Shown: in pieces, positions 36,460-46,757 of the stretch
How the letters are laid out: each line of letters starts with the position of its first letter
Position numbering within the stretch: the first letter of the stretch is position 1
Source of the DNA: Cyclobacterium marinum DSM 745
Lineage (GTDB): Bacteria; Bacteroidota; Bacteroidia; Cytophagales; Cyclobacteriaceae
Assembly (NCBI RefSeq): GCF_000222485.1
Contig: NC_015914.1
Coordinates: 5,004,001-5,068,000, forward strand
DNA length: 64,000 nucleotides
Direction: 5' to 3'
Made by a program: the position numbers and the translations under genes
Notes under the pieces: generated by a model
The model's input: the letters and a program-made list of their open reading frames with translations, nothing else
Databases searched by the model: none
Told to the model about the DNA's origin: nothing

Positions 36460-38823
36460 ATGAAATCAATTAGATCCATCCTATTTTTAATAACAGTCTT
36501 ATTTTTCTTTATTAGTTGTGGTGAAGGGGAACATGTGATATATGTTAGTCCGGAAGGCGACAACAGTCTGGAAGGCACCGAAGAATTTCCTCTGCAAACC
36601 CTTGAGAAAGCTTTGGAAAAGGCAATGGAATTAAGGAAGAATGAAAAGGGGCAAATAAGCATCTTATTGGAGGAAGGGGATTATTATTTATCTAATCCTT
36701 TAGTTATCTCAAATGCATTAAGTGATTTAGCGATTATTGGTGAAGGGACAGAAAAAGTTAGCGTAAAAGGGTCAAAAGTGCTTCAAACCAATTGGAAGGC
36801 TTTTGATGAAAATATTTACTATACTGAGATTAAAGAAGATATTGATTTTAGCCAAGTATATATCAATGGCAAAAAACAAATTCTTGCCAGATATCCAAAT
36901 TATAATGAAAATGGAGGGGCTTGGCAAGGACATGCTGCGGATGCGATCTCTAAAGAAAGAGTAAGTACTTGGAATAATCCTAAAGGTGGTTTTGTTCATG
37001 CCATGCATCGTGGAAGGTGGGGAGGTTTCCATTATTTAATTTATGGAATTGATGCTAAAGGAGAACTTATGCTAAGCGGAGGACATCAGAATAATCGACC
37101 TTCAAGCATGCACCCGGAACTCAGAATGGTTGAAAATATATTTGAAGAGCTAGACAGTGAAGGAGAGTGGTATTTTGATAAGCAAGGAAAAAAACTTTAC
37201 CTATGGGTAGAAGAAGGTACTGATTTAAGCAATGCAACCACCGAAGTTTCATGGCTTAAACACCTGATAGAAATTAGCGGAAATAGAGAAAACCCGGTTA
37301 ATAATGTTAAAATAGAAGGAATACGCTTTACCCATACCCGGACAACCTTTTTGGAAGAGTATGATAAATTGCTAAGAAGCGATTGGACCATTTACAGGGG
37401 AGGAGCCATTTTATTAAAAGGAACTGAGTCAGTTTCTATTTTGGATTGTGAATTTACCAATTTGGGAGGAAATGTAATTTTCATCAACGGATATAACCGT
37501 AATACAGCGATTATGGGTAACCATATCCATGATTGCGGTGCAACAGCCATCGCTTTTGTTGGTGATCCTTCTGCAGTTCGTTCGGGTGCTTTTCAATACG
37601 AGGAGTTCGTTTCTTTGCAAGCCATGGATACTATTCCAGGCCCGGCCAATGATCTTTATCCTGCCAATGCTAAAGTTGTAAACAATCTAATTTATAGAAT
37701 TGGCCGTGTGGAGAAGCAAGTAGCCGGTATACAGTTATCTATGTCAATGAATATTCATGTTCAAAATAATAGTATTTATGATGTACCTAGGGCAGGAATT
37801 AATGTGAGTGAAGGAACATGGGGAGGTCATTTAATTGAAAATAATGACGTGTTCAATACTGTTTTGGAAACCGGGGATCATGGGGCTTTTAACTCTTGGG
37901 GTAGAGATAGATTCTGGCATCCCCAAAGGAAGATAATGGATAGTCTTGTAAAAGTAAACCCTCAAATGCCTTATTGGGATGCCATACATACAACGGTAAT
38001 CAGAAATAATCGTTTTCGTTGCGACCATGGATGGGACATTGATTTGGATGATGGATCTTCCAACTATCATATTTTCAATAATTTATGTCTAAATGGAGGG
38101 ATAAAATTACGCGAAGGTTTTAATAGAAAGGTGGAAAATAATATTATGCTAAACAATGGTTTCCACCCTCATGTTTGGTTTGAAGATAGTAAAGATGTGT
38201 TTAGAAAGAATATAAGCATGACCAAACATTTCCCTATTCGCCTTGAAGGATGGGGTAAAGAAGTAGATTATAATTTGTTACCTGATTCAATTTCCCTAGC
38301 ATTAGCAAGAAAAAATGGAACAGATTTTAATAGTACCTATGGAAATCCAAAATTTCTTTCTCCTGAAACAGGTGATTTTACGGTAGCAAATAATTCTCCG
38401 GCACTTCAGTTGGGGTTTAAAAATATCCCAATGGATAATTTTGGTGTTCAAATAGCTAATTTAAAAGAGATAGCTAAACAACCCAATATTCCTGAATTAA
38501 ATGCTTTGTATGCTCAATATGATGATACAAATTTAAAAAACTGGTTGGGAGCTAAACTTAAGAATGTAGAAACACTAGCTGAACAATCTGCCTCGGGTTT
38601 ACATAAAAAGGCTGGAGTAATTGTTTTAAGTGTGGCTAAAGAAAGTAAATTGGAAATGGCAGGCATTGAAGATGCTGATGTTATTGTGGAAGTAGGAGGG
38701 GAAGAAATAGAAAACATTTCGGGTTTACTTCTTAAGTATCAGGAAAATTTATGGCGTGGTGTTTTAGATTTAACGATTATCCGTAATCAGAAAAAACGGA
38801 AAATTAATGTGAATTTACAGTGA
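36460..38823 (+). CDS. Beta-helix lipoprotein with C-terminal PDZ domain
   Basis: 787 residues with a lipoprotein signal (FFFISC, Cys20). Residues 25-660 show the right-handed parallel beta-helix pattern (YVSPEGDNSLEGTEEFPLQTL start, then repeated N-x-I/V-x-x-N turns such as ENNDVFNTV and RNNRFRCDHG). The arrangement, including ETGDHGAFNSWGRDRFW, resembles the GH141-like group of beta-helix glycosidases, but family membership needs a profile search. The last 90 residues look like a PDZ domain (GVIVLSVAKESKLEMAGI, ADVIVEVGGEEIENISGLL). This is an unusual pairing for a glycan-active enzyme. It is probably exported to the cell surface. Confidence 0.82.
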   Translation: MKSIRSILFLITVLFFFISCGEGEHVIYVSPEGDNSLEGTEEFPLQTLEKALEKAMELRKNEKGQISILLEEGDYYLSNPLVISNALSDLAIIGEGTEKVSVKGSKVLQTNWKAFDENIYYTEIKEDIDFSQVYINGKKQILARYPNYNENGGAWQGHAADAISKERVSTWNNPKGGFVHAMHRGRWGGFHYLIYGIDAKGELMLSGGHQNNRPSSMHPELRMVENIFEELDSEGEWYFDKQGKKLYLWVEEGTDLSNATTEVSWLKHLIEISGNRENPVNNVKIEGIRFTHTRTTFLEEYDKLLRSDWTIYRGGAILLKGTESVSILDCEFTNLGGNVIFINGYNRNTAIMGNHIHDCGATAIAFVGDPSAVRSGAFQYEEFVSLQAMDTIPGPANDLYPANAKVVNNLIYRIGRVEKQVAGIQLSMSMNIHVQNNSIYDVPRAGINVSEGTWGGHLIENNDVFNTVLETGDHGAFNSWGRDRFWHPQRKIMDSLVKVNPQMPYWDAIHTTVIRNNRFRCDHGWDIDLDDGSSNYHIFNNLCLNGGIKLREGFNRKVENNIMLNNGFHPHVWFEDSKDVFRKNISMTKHFPIRLEGWGKEVDYNLLPDSISLALARKNGTDFNSTYGNPKFLSPETGDFTVANNSPALQLGFKNIPMDNFGVQIANLKEIAKQPNIPELNALYAQYDDTNLKNWLGAKLKNVETLAEQSASGLHKKAGVIVLSVAKESKLEMAGIEDADVIVEVGGEEIENISGLLLKYQENLWRGVLDLTIIRNQKKRKINVNLQ

Positions 38824-39382
38824 GTTTTAAGTTGACAAAAGCCATTTTCTTAACTCCTTAAAGCGAAGTTTTTTATGGGTTTTGCTTCAGTATTCATAAG
38901 ATTTTATTGAAATATGTAGTAAAATTATTATTTGAATAATTTTTTCAAATAATAAATATATAGACTGTATCTTCTTTTTTGTGTTTTAGATATTATTTTT
39001 TGTTCTTTGAATATTTTTTCTAAATAAAGTTTGGGAAATTAACATTGATCATATATTATATATAGTAAAATTGTTAATTTTGCATATACAATTGAGTGAA
39101 ATTCTAGGAAATCTATCAGCTTTCTTGGAATGATGTTTTTTGTACGTGAATGGTTAAATATCCAAATAAATGGTTTTTTTAGGTGGTTAAACTAGTACGG
39201 TGCTGCTTTTTTTCTGCAGATAAAGAAAGGAATGCTTTCTCCCATTTAGGTAATGCTCTAGTAGTTGAATTTTATTATTATAAATAAACTATTTTACTAC
39301 ACATCCTAAATTATATAAATTAATACATAGAAAAATAAAGAGTAATTTTTTTATATCATTTAATTATAACAGCCCTAATATT
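38824..39382. other. Very AT-rich intergenic region
   Basis: About 560 bases with no gene. A perfect 10-bp inverted repeat ATTATTTGAA/TTCAAATAAT (38927-38953, 7-base loop) may be a hairpin after the beta-helix gene or an operator; no T run follows. A TAATTTTG near 39074 resembles a -7 box without a well-spaced partner. Confidence 0.4.
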
Positions 39383-41374
39383 ATGAAAAAAATTAAATTA
39401 AATTTATTAACGATTATAGTTTTATCGCTATTAAATGGTTGTAATCTTTTCTCTCCCGAAGACAAGGTAGATACAGATGGCGATTTGTTATCCTTGAGCA
39501 TTCCATCAGGGTTTGATTTCAGTACATATCATGATGTGACCATCAATATAGAAGACGATGGCAACTATGCGAAATATGAAATTTTTGCTTATACAGAAGA
39601 TTTATATGATGCAGGCACTGAAACATTTGAAGATGAGTTTGGTGAAACAGTCACAGAAACCATCTACAAATCTGAAGTTATGGAAAAGCTACTTTTTACC
39701 GGTGTCCCTAATGATGGTGTGTTGGAGCAAACAATTAATTTGCCTAAATTTTATGATAAAGTATATATCCGCAGAAATGAGAATTTAAATTACTTTTCAA
39801 CTATAGAGGAGATTGTGGGCCAAAAGGTAAATTTTTCATTTAACAATTCAAATTCAAATGAAAGAACTTTGGCGGAAGGGGATGTTACCGATTATTTATA
39901 CTGTGTCAATGGAAATGGACAACTGTTTCAAGTTGACCCGTTAACAGGTGATTTAACAGATTTGTCAGCTATGCCTATGGGAAGTTACACCTGTGCCATA
40001 GACCAAGAAAATAAGGTGCTGTATTCGATTGGTAAATCTAAACCCTACCCATTAATGAAGTATTCGATAGTGGATAATAGTTGGGAAACGGTAGCCAACC
40101 TTGGTATGGGAGGTCCTAGATTGGATTTTAACACTAAAGACGGTTTGTTGTATTTTTCTGATAACAGCGCCAACCTTTTTGTATTTGATCCTGCTACCGG
40201 CGAAAATTTAGATAAAAAGAGTATTCTAGGACTTCACAATACTTCTGGTGGGGATTTAGCATTTGCAGAAGATGGAACACTTTTCATTTGTACCTTTTCT
40301 GGTTTATATGAGTTGGAATTAAATGATGATGGAGATTATTCAAGTACTAGAATCAGTGCCGATAATTTACCATTTACCCCAACCTCAATGACCTTTGATT
40401 CTAACAAAGAATTATGGTTGGCTGAAGCCTCCTCAAGTGCAGATTTGATTATAATGGACACAGAAACAGGTGGATGGGAATACAAATATGGTGCAAGGGC
40501 CAATAATGGTACAAGTTATGGAAGGAAGTTAAATGACCTAACTACATTTAGGGTGTATTCCGATGTGGTTGATGAAACGGATTCGGATGGTGATGGCATT
40601 AAAGATTCTGATGATGCTTTTCCAGATGATGCAGATGCTGCCTTTGAGTCTTTTACTCCGAGTAAGTATGGTAGAGGTACCATTGCTTTTGAAGATTTAT
40701 GGCCTTCTTCCGGTGATTACGATTTTAATGATGCTGCATTGAGTTATCAAGCCATCGCAATTTTAAATTCAGACAATCTAGCAGTTAGGTTGGAGCTTAT
40801 TTGTAATATAAAAGCCAATGGGGCGGGCTATACCAATGGCATAGGCTTTGAAATAGAAGGTCTTAATCCTTCTAAAGTGGCGAGTGTTACAGGTACAGTA
40901 TTGAATCAAGGTTATATTACCACCAATGACAATGGTACCGAGGCTGACCAAGAGAATACCGTTATTATTTTAGCCGATGATGTCGACAATTTATTGAACG
41001 AAACCACAATAACGATTAGTTTTGTTGAACCTATTAGTACCTCTGAACTCGGTGTAGCACCTTTTAATCCGTTTATAATCATAAACAAGGAGAGGGAAAA
41101 AGAAGTACATCTACCTTATAAAAGCATTACCAGCTTGGGCAATCAAAGCTATGTATTCACGGGGGATAACAAAGACATCGATGGGAATTTTATCTCTGAA
41201 AATGGCTACCCATGGGCAATAAGCATTATTCATGATTTTAAAGTTCCCAAAGAGAAAGTGGATATTACTTCAGCTTATAATTTCTTTGGAGCTTGGGCGG
41301 AATCTGGAGGAACTGCCTATGAGGATTGGTACAAAGATAATCCCGGAAATAGGAATGAAGATTTAATTGAATAG
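39383..41374 (+). CDS. LruC-domain surface lipoprotein with propeller and calcium-binding repeat
   Basis: 663 residues with a lipobox at Cys20 (LSLLNGC). The middle (about 165-400) has propeller-like repeats (VNGNGQLFQVDPLTGDLTDL, DGLLYFSDNSANLFVFDPATG, EDGTLFICTFSGLYELEL). A thrombospondin type 3-like calcium loop follows (DETDSDGDGIKDSDDAFPDD), then the LruC domain (about 425-650, starting GRGTIAFEDLWPSSGDYDFND). LruC proteins are Bacteroidota surface lipoproteins of unsettled role. No partner is adjacent except the convergent SusCD units. The transcript ends in a nested palindromic terminator. Confidence 0.85.
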   Translation: MKKIKLNLLTIIVLSLLNGCNLFSPEDKVDTDGDLLSLSIPSGFDFSTYHDVTINIEDDGNYAKYEIFAYTEDLYDAGTETFEDEFGETVTETIYKSEVMEKLLFTGVPNDGVLEQTINLPKFYDKVYIRRNENLNYFSTIEEIVGQKVNFSFNNSNSNERTLAEGDVTDYLYCVNGNGQLFQVDPLTGDLTDLSAMPMGSYTCAIDQENKVLYSIGKSKPYPLMKYSIVDNSWETVANLGMGGPRLDFNTKDGLLYFSDNSANLFVFDPATGENLDKKSILGLHNTSGGDLAFAEDGTLFICTFSGLYELELNDDGDYSSTRISADNLPFTPTSMTFDSNKELWLAEASSSADLIIMDTETGGWEYKYGARANNGTSYGRKLNDLTTFRVYSDVVDETDSDGDGIKDSDDAFPDDADAAFESFTPSKYGRGTIAFEDLWPSSGDYDFNDAALSYQAIAILNSDNLAVRLELICNIKANGAGYTNGIGFEIEGLNPSKVASVTGTVLNQGYITTNDNGTEADQENTVIILADDVDNLLNETTITISFVEPISTSELGVAPFNPFIIINKEREKEVHLPYKSITSLGNQSYVFTGDNKDIDGNFISENGYPWAISIIHDFKVPKEKVDITSAYNFFGAWAESGGTAYEDWYKDNPGNRNEDLIE

Positions 41375-41403
41375 GGAGATTATTATTGTTTAGTATCACA
41401 GCA

Positions 41404-41440
41404 AACACCTTGAGAAGATCATCTTCCAAGGTGTTTTTTT
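41404..41440 (+). terminator. Terminator after the LruC gene
   Basis: AACACCTTG/CAAGGTGTT encloses an inner GAAGATCATCTTC palindrome, giving a long near-continuous stem followed by seven T. Confidence 0.9.
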
Positions 41441-41507
41441 TGCAGTGACTAAGTTAATCTTAATTGTTGTTTTTGACTTTATCCCTTTAAGCGTATATAC
41501 CGAAACT

Positions 41508-41548
41508 AAAAAAAGGTTTACCGAAATTACTTTCAGTAAACCTTTTTA
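41508..41548 (-). terminator. Terminator after SusD copy 1
   Basis: On the minus strand AAAAAGGTTTAC/GTAAACCTTTTT pair around a 14-base loop and end in T. A related hairpin (AAGGTTTAC/GTAAACCTT, 47454-47485) follows the second SusD gene, so the terminator was duplicated with the gene pair. Confidence 0.8.
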
Positions 41549-41572
41549 ATTTAGTTGGTGGTTAATAGGTGT

Positions 41573-43249
41573 TTAATAAGGTAAGCCTGTTCCTTGCAAT
41601 AACCACATTCTTGAGCGGGTATCATCATTTGATGGCACCTGAACAAATTCAGATTTTTCCAGTCTCTCTACCGCTTCATTGTATTTCTCAACATACTGAG
41701 GATCGGGAGGGTTGGGTGAATCATAATGGTACCTAATTGGAATAGCAGGCTGTGCTGCATCATATGGTGGTACAAAATCCGGATAACCTGTTCTTCTCCA
41801 ATCAAACCAAGGCTCGGGCCTAAAAAACATAGATATGTATTTTTGAGTCATGATGCGCTCATGTTTATTGGTTGCCTGATTCAAGTCAACATCTTCCTGA
41901 CTGTAAAATTCATTAAAATCAAAACCTCCTACATAGTCACCAAATATTCCCCATTCATCCATGGAAGCTTCAATAGCCTTCTTATAATGACCTTCTGCAT
42001 CACTGACGCCAAATGCCCCAATTTCTGCAGCTTCTGCCAATATAAATTCAACTTCAGAATAGGTAATAATATCCATACCCACATATTCATTAGCATTTTG
42101 GAAATAAATATCGCTAAGACGACTATTAAACGGAGTAGTTTTGGGCTCCACTGATGTAGCTTGAGGACCCGCATTATAGGCTGTCCATGAGGCCTGACTA
42201 CCAACCGGTAATCCAACATACAGACTGGTATCCAGGTCATCATACCCACTAGGGTAGGGCAACACTTCAACAGGGAAAGTCTGTCCAAGAGGATCCGTAT
42301 ATTGGATCGTTGTGGCTGTAGCAATATCCATATCCCATTTCTTTTCAACAGGCCTTAACCACCTATACAACCTGGGATCGTTTTGGTCTCTTAAAGAATT
42401 AAGAAAACCTAAGCCCATTCTTCTAGCATAAGTTAGTTCAGAAGCCCTGAATGGGCCCCCTTGAAAAGAAGTAGCCGCAGAATTTCCAATATAATCTAGA
42501 ACAGCATTGTCTTCACTACTAGTGAAAACATTTTGAGCAGCATCCTGAAATTCAGCATCTATATCAACACTTAACTCTCCTTTTTTATTGTTCAACAACA
42601 AACACATTCTGATTCTAAGGGAGTTAATAAACTTTATCCATTTATCTTTATCTCCATTGTAAAGCAAATCATATCCATCCAAAACCGGCACTTCATTGCC
42701 GGAAATTCCTTCAATCATATTTTTTGCTGTTTTCAAATCCATCAAAAGGGTTTCATAAATCTCTTTCTGCTGATCATACTTTGGGAAAACAATTCCTTCC
42801 TCCAGCTGATTCGTTTCTGAAAAGGGAGCATCTCCATATATCTTCGTAACTAGGTCGGTTAATGCAGCCCTATATACCAATGCTACTGCCTCAGTAAAAA
42901 CGTTTCCTTGCTCTTTGCTGAGGTCAGACATGGCTTGAACATCCACTAAATTAGAATAAATACTTGCCCAAGGACTACTTTGTCCCGGCGTCCAATAAAG
43001 TGCATTTAATTCCTCCGATTTATAACCATCACCAACCTGGTAATACTGCAATAAGGAAGGGATCCTTGAACCCCAATAACCCAGCCCGCTATAAGTACTA
43101 GCCAAATTATAAGTGTTTGTAGTTAATAGAAAGTTTGGATCAACTTCGTTTACATCGTTGGGACTTACATTCAATTTATCAAAATCACTACATGAGTTTA
43201 GGATTGGAATGAATGCAATGGATAATATTATTATTATAAATTTCTTCAT
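41573..43249 (-). CDS. SusD/RagB-like outer membrane lipoprotein, copy 1
   Basis: 558 residues from the ATG at 43249 (an in-frame TTG two codons earlier is not needed). Lipoprotein signal MKKFIIIILSIAFIPILNSC with Cys20 as lipidation site. The body is the tetratricopeptide-like helical fold of SusD surface receptors that cap the SusC transporter, with FLLTTNTYNLAST, EVEFILAEAAEIGAFG and WFDWRRTGYPDF as characteristic stretches. It belongs to the long SusD subgroup. It lies 18 bases downstream of its SusC. It is roughly 90% identical in protein to copy 2 by eye. The substrate is unknown. Confidence 0.92.
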   Translation of the reverse strand: MKKFIIIILSIAFIPILNSCSDFDKLNVSPNDVNEVDPNFLLTTNTYNLASTYSGLGYWGSRIPSLLQYYQVGDGYKSEELNALYWTPGQSSPWASIYSNLVDVQAMSDLSKEQGNVFTEAVALVYRAALTDLVTKIYGDAPFSETNQLEEGIVFPKYDQQKEIYETLLMDLKTAKNMIEGISGNEVPVLDGYDLLYNGDKDKWIKFINSLRIRMCLLLNNKKGELSVDIDAEFQDAAQNVFTSSEDNAVLDYIGNSAATSFQGGPFRASELTYARRMGLGFLNSLRDQNDPRLYRWLRPVEKKWDMDIATATTIQYTDPLGQTFPVEVLPYPSGYDDLDTSLYVGLPVGSQASWTAYNAGPQATSVEPKTTPFNSRLSDIYFQNANEYVGMDIITYSEVEFILAEAAEIGAFGVSDAEGHYKKAIEASMDEWGIFGDYVGGFDFNEFYSQEDVDLNQATNKHERIMTQKYISMFFRPEPWFDWRRTGYPDFVPPYDAAQPAIPIRYHYDSPNPPDPQYVEKYNEAVERLEKSEFVQVPSNDDTRSRMWLLQGTGLPY

Positions 43250-43267
43250 GATCAATATTTATTACAA

Positions 43268-46200
43268 TTAAAACCCAACATTTAATTTCAAACCTATGCT
43301 ACGGGTACGTGGAATCACCGAGTAAAACTCATACCCAGGTTCATTTCTATTTCCTACGGCGGTGTAAGCAGTTTCAGGATCGATGAATACATTGTGTTTT
43401 GTCCACATGAATACATTTTGACCTAACAAAGACAAAGACATGTTTTGAAGTTTCATCTTATTTACTACAGCTTTTGGAAACCTATAAGTAATGGATAACT
43501 CTCTTAACTTCACATAAGTTGAACTGTACAAGTTAGCTGATGCTAAATATCTATCAGCGCCTTTTTGTGCATTATACGGACTTAACCATATTGTTCCCGG
43601 ACCACCAAAATTCTCGATATAACCACCTTCACCATCTTCTCTAACGCCTACATCAAAACTGGCATCTTCTACATAAACTTTTACCCCATCAGCATTTATA
43701 TAACTTCTGGCTTCTCTTTGTTCCTCTGTTGGCCAAGGAAAACCTCCCAGTTCAGCATCTCGACCTCCAACCCATTCATGTGAAAATTTCTCAGGGTTAT
43801 CTTTGATTTGCTGTACGATATCTATGTTGGGATCATAATCTACACTACCATTAATATATTCAGGAAATCTACCATCATTCTTACCTTGCCTCAAAGTCTC
43901 TGAATAAAACTGACCTCCTGATCTCCAGTCAAAAACTGCAGCAAGGGTAAAGTTTTTGTATTGTACAGTTGGGTTAATACCCAATACAAAATCAGGGTTG
44001 TAGTTACCTATTTTCTCAAAATTCTCAGGATTTTGATCTCTTTCAGGCTTACCATTGCTGTATATAATGGCATGACCATAATACTCAGAATTTGGATCTT
44101 CCACTTTAAAATAAGGCGCTTGATAAATATCTCCTACCTGATCTCCCGGATAGGTATAGAAATAAGCGTATCCTTGGCTATAACCAAAATATTCAACCCC
44201 ATCAGCTAGCTCTACTATGGTAGTTCTATTTCTAGTGAAATTTATTCCTAAATCAAATGAAAAATCCTTTTTTCTAACAATAGAGCTACCTAGCGTGATA
44301 TCCCAGCCATTACTTCTTACCAAACCTGCATTGATTAGTTTGCTATTTGCTCCTGAAGTAATAGGCGTATTAATTCCAAGAACCTGATTTTCATTATCCA
44401 TGGTATAGTAGGTCGCATCTAACGATATTCTGTTATCGAAAAGTGACAAGTCAATACCAACTTCTTTGGATGTTGCTATTTCAGGTTTTAGCTGAGCATT
44501 TTTAGCAACCTTGTCAATACTGGCCCGTTTAGTATCTCCCCAATCTACACCAAAATTATAATACCTTTGGAGCTGATAAGGGTCTACATCGTTACCTACC
44601 TGAGCATAACCTGCACGAACCTTGGCAAGGCTAACCCAAGCCGGCATGTCAAACATTTCATTTACTAGCACACTTAAAGAAGCTGAAGGGTAGAAATAGG
44701 AGCGGTTTTCTTTGGGCAATGTACTTGACCAGTCATTTCTAGCCGTAAGATCAAGATATACCGTATTTTTATAGCCAATAGAGGTTTGAGCAAAAAGGCT
44801 GTTCACTTTCTTTTTACTCAAAAAGTTATTATATATTACAGAACCAGGGCCTCCATTACTAATGGTATACAAGCCGGGAATAACCAGATTAGTTGTTGAA
44901 TTATGAATATTTTCCTGGTAGTTGTACCTTAGGTTTCCACCGGCATTGGCTTGTAGATCAAAATCTCCAAATGTTTTGTTATAGGAGAAAAGACCTTCCC
45001 AGTTTTGTTCCCTAAAACTGGAATTTTGAATATCGTAGTTTCCCTTAGGCATACTATTTGTGTCCCAAGGCCTTTGATTTACTGCTCTTTGGTTCAATTG
45101 ACTTCTTAAGTACCTAGCTGTAAAACGCAAGTCCTTAGCGAACTCATAACCCACTTGTATTTTAGTCATGGCCTGAACGCGATCAAAACTGGTTGTGGCC
45201 AACTCTTGCATCAGATAAGGGTTGTTCCACCTTTCCTTCCAGCGGGTTTGAACGATACCTTCTTGGTTTGGCATCCACCAGGTGTCCGGATTGCTATAAA
45301 GTGACATGTCCACTTGTGGTCCAACAGTTAAAATGGCTCTTGTTGGGGTAAGAAAACCATCATTGGTATTTGGCCTATTGCCTGAACTTGACTCATTCAA
45401 AGAGGTCATTACAGTCACTTCCAATTTATCCGTTAAGTGCATGGTTCCATTGATGCTGATGTTGTTCTTTTTTAAGTCCACATTTGGCATAATCCCTTTA
45501 TTAAGGTAATTACCCATAGAAACGCGAAAGTTAGCCTTGTCATAGTTTCCGGTAACACCTACATTATTTGCCTGAGTCCAGCCGTTTTGATAAAAATCCT
45601 GCTGACGATTTATATTGTTTTCATAAGAAATCAATTCGCTTGGACTATCCTGGTTTCTTTGTTGGGCGATAAAACCATTGTCTAACTTAGGTCCCCAGAA
45701 TTCATAAGCATCATTTTCAAATACAAAAGCTCCTTCTTGGCCTGAAGCATACTCAGTTTGAATAGGAAGATAGGCATATGGAGTATCCATAATGAATGAT
45801 GAATTGAAATCTACACCTAGCCCTTTTTTCTGATCTGAACCTGATTTGGTTGTAATAAGCACGACACCATTCGCTGCCCGTGAACCATAAAGGGCCGCAG
45901 CACTAGGTCCTTTTAAAACTGACATTGATTCTATATCTTCCGGGTTAATGTCTGAGATAGCATTTCCAAGGTCAGCCTGATTGAATAGGTTATCCGTAGT
46001 GTTGTAAACCGGAACGCCATCAATTACGAACAAAGGTTGATTGTCTGAGTTTAAAGAAGATGCTCCTCTGATTACCATATTCATTGATGAACCTTTCACC
46101 CCGTAAGTCTGAGAAATCTGTACACCTGCTATTTTTCCTTGCATAGAGCTTAGTACACTAGCCTGTGGTGTTCTATTTAATTCCTCCCCACCAACTGTTC

Positions 46201-46657
46201 CAACGGAATAGCCTAAGGATTCTTTTTCACGCGAAATGCCTAAGGCTGTAATGACCACTTCGTTTAATCCTACAAGGTCTTCTTCCAAAGTAACATTAAT
46301 TATGGACCTGGATCCAATAGCCACCTCTTGCGTCTGATACCCTATATAAGAAAACTGCAACACTTCAGTGTTGGCAGGAACGTTTATGGAATAATCTCCG
46401 TCAAGCTTGGTTACGGTACCGTTTGTAGTCCCTTTGGCTAATACTGCAACACCTACTAGTGGAAAACCTTCTGAATCTGATACTACTCCTGTAATTGTAT
46501 TACTTTGAGATTGATTAATGCCTGTATTTTGGGAATAAGTAATTGTATTATGGAGCATTGCAGCACTGAACACCAACAAAGACAGACCCAACTGCAAAAT
46601 CCGCATTGTTTTACGTGGGAGATTCACAAAATCTCTTTTAAATAATTTTTCTTTCAT
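43268..46657 (-). CDS. SusC/RagA-like TonB-dependent transporter, copy 1
   Basis: 1,129 residues. Signal region about 15-42 (ILQLGLSLLVFSAAML...TYSQ), a carboxypeptidase-regulatory-like domain (about 55-130, NTITGVVSDSEGFPLVGVAVL), the plug (about 140-270, with SGA-like ESMSVLKGPSAAALYGSRA) and a 22-stranded barrel ending YSVIPRTRSIGLKLNVGF. No STN domain is seen, so sigma/anti-sigma control is unlikely. It imports bound oligosaccharide with energy from TonB. The N-terminal 45 residues differ strongly from copy 2, whereas the plug coding DNA is almost identical, suggesting gene conversion. Confidence 0.94.
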   Translation of the reverse strand: MKEKLFKRDFVNLPRKTMRILQLGLSLLVFSAAMLHNTITYSQNTGINQSQSNTITGVVSDSEGFPLVGVAVLAKGTTNGTVTKLDGDYSINVPANTEVLQFSYIGYQTQEVAIGSRSIINVTLEEDLVGLNEVVITALGISREKESLGYSVGTVGGEELNRTPQASVLSSMQGKIAGVQISQTYGVKGSSMNMVIRGASSLNSDNQPLFVIDGVPVYNTTDNLFNQADLGNAISDINPEDIESMSVLKGPSAAALYGSRAANGVVLITTKSGSDQKKGLGVDFNSSFIMDTPYAYLPIQTEYASGQEGAFVFENDAYEFWGPKLDNGFIAQQRNQDSPSELISYENNINRQQDFYQNGWTQANNVGVTGNYDKANFRVSMGNYLNKGIMPNVDLKKNNISINGTMHLTDKLEVTVMTSLNESSSGNRPNTNDGFLTPTRAILTVGPQVDMSLYSNPDTWWMPNQEGIVQTRWKERWNNPYLMQELATTSFDRVQAMTKIQVGYEFAKDLRFTARYLRSQLNQRAVNQRPWDTNSMPKGNYDIQNSSFREQNWEGLFSYNKTFGDFDLQANAGGNLRYNYQENIHNSTTNLVIPGLYTISNGGPGSVIYNNFLSKKKVNSLFAQTSIGYKNTVYLDLTARNDWSSTLPKENRSYFYPSASLSVLVNEMFDMPAWVSLAKVRAGYAQVGNDVDPYQLQRYYNFGVDWGDTKRASIDKVAKNAQLKPEIATSKEVGIDLSLFDNRISLDATYYTMDNENQVLGINTPITSGANSKLINAGLVRSNGWDITLGSSIVRKKDFSFDLGINFTRNRTTIVELADGVEYFGYSQGYAYFYTYPGDQVGDIYQAPYFKVEDPNSEYYGHAIIYSNGKPERDQNPENFEKIGNYNPDFVLGINPTVQYKNFTLAAVFDWRSGGQFYSETLRQGKNDGRFPEYINGSVDYDPNIDIVQQIKDNPEKFSHEWVGGRDAELGGFPWPTEEQREARSYINADGVKVYVEDASFDVGVREDGEGGYIENFGGPGTIWLSPYNAQKGADRYLASANLYSSTYVKLRELSITYRFPKAVVNKMKLQNMSLSLLGQNVFMWTKHNVFIDPETAYTAVGNRNEPGYEFYSVIPRTRSIGLKLNVGF

Positions 46658-46732
46658 CTTTTTCGATTTTAAATAAAATTCAATTGAACCGAGCTTGTTT
46701 TAGTAATTCTCGGTTGTCATTACTTTTTGATC

Positions 46733-46757
46733 GTTTGTTTTGGTTTATTTCATAGGC
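46733..46757 (-). promoter_or_regulatory. Conserved leader block upstream of SusC copy 1
   Basis: On the minus strand the block reads GCCTATGAAATAAACC followed by AAAACAAAC and lies about 75-100 bases before the start codon. A near copy occurs at the same distance upstream of copy 2 (52674-52699), although the DNA between block and gene is unrelated. The preserved position suggests a transcription or translation control element. Confidence 0.4.

Noticed and set aside
41726..42154. 142-codon + strand open frame inside SusD copy 1
   Set aside because: Antisense to SusD, with basic and aromatic composition typical of a shadow frame.
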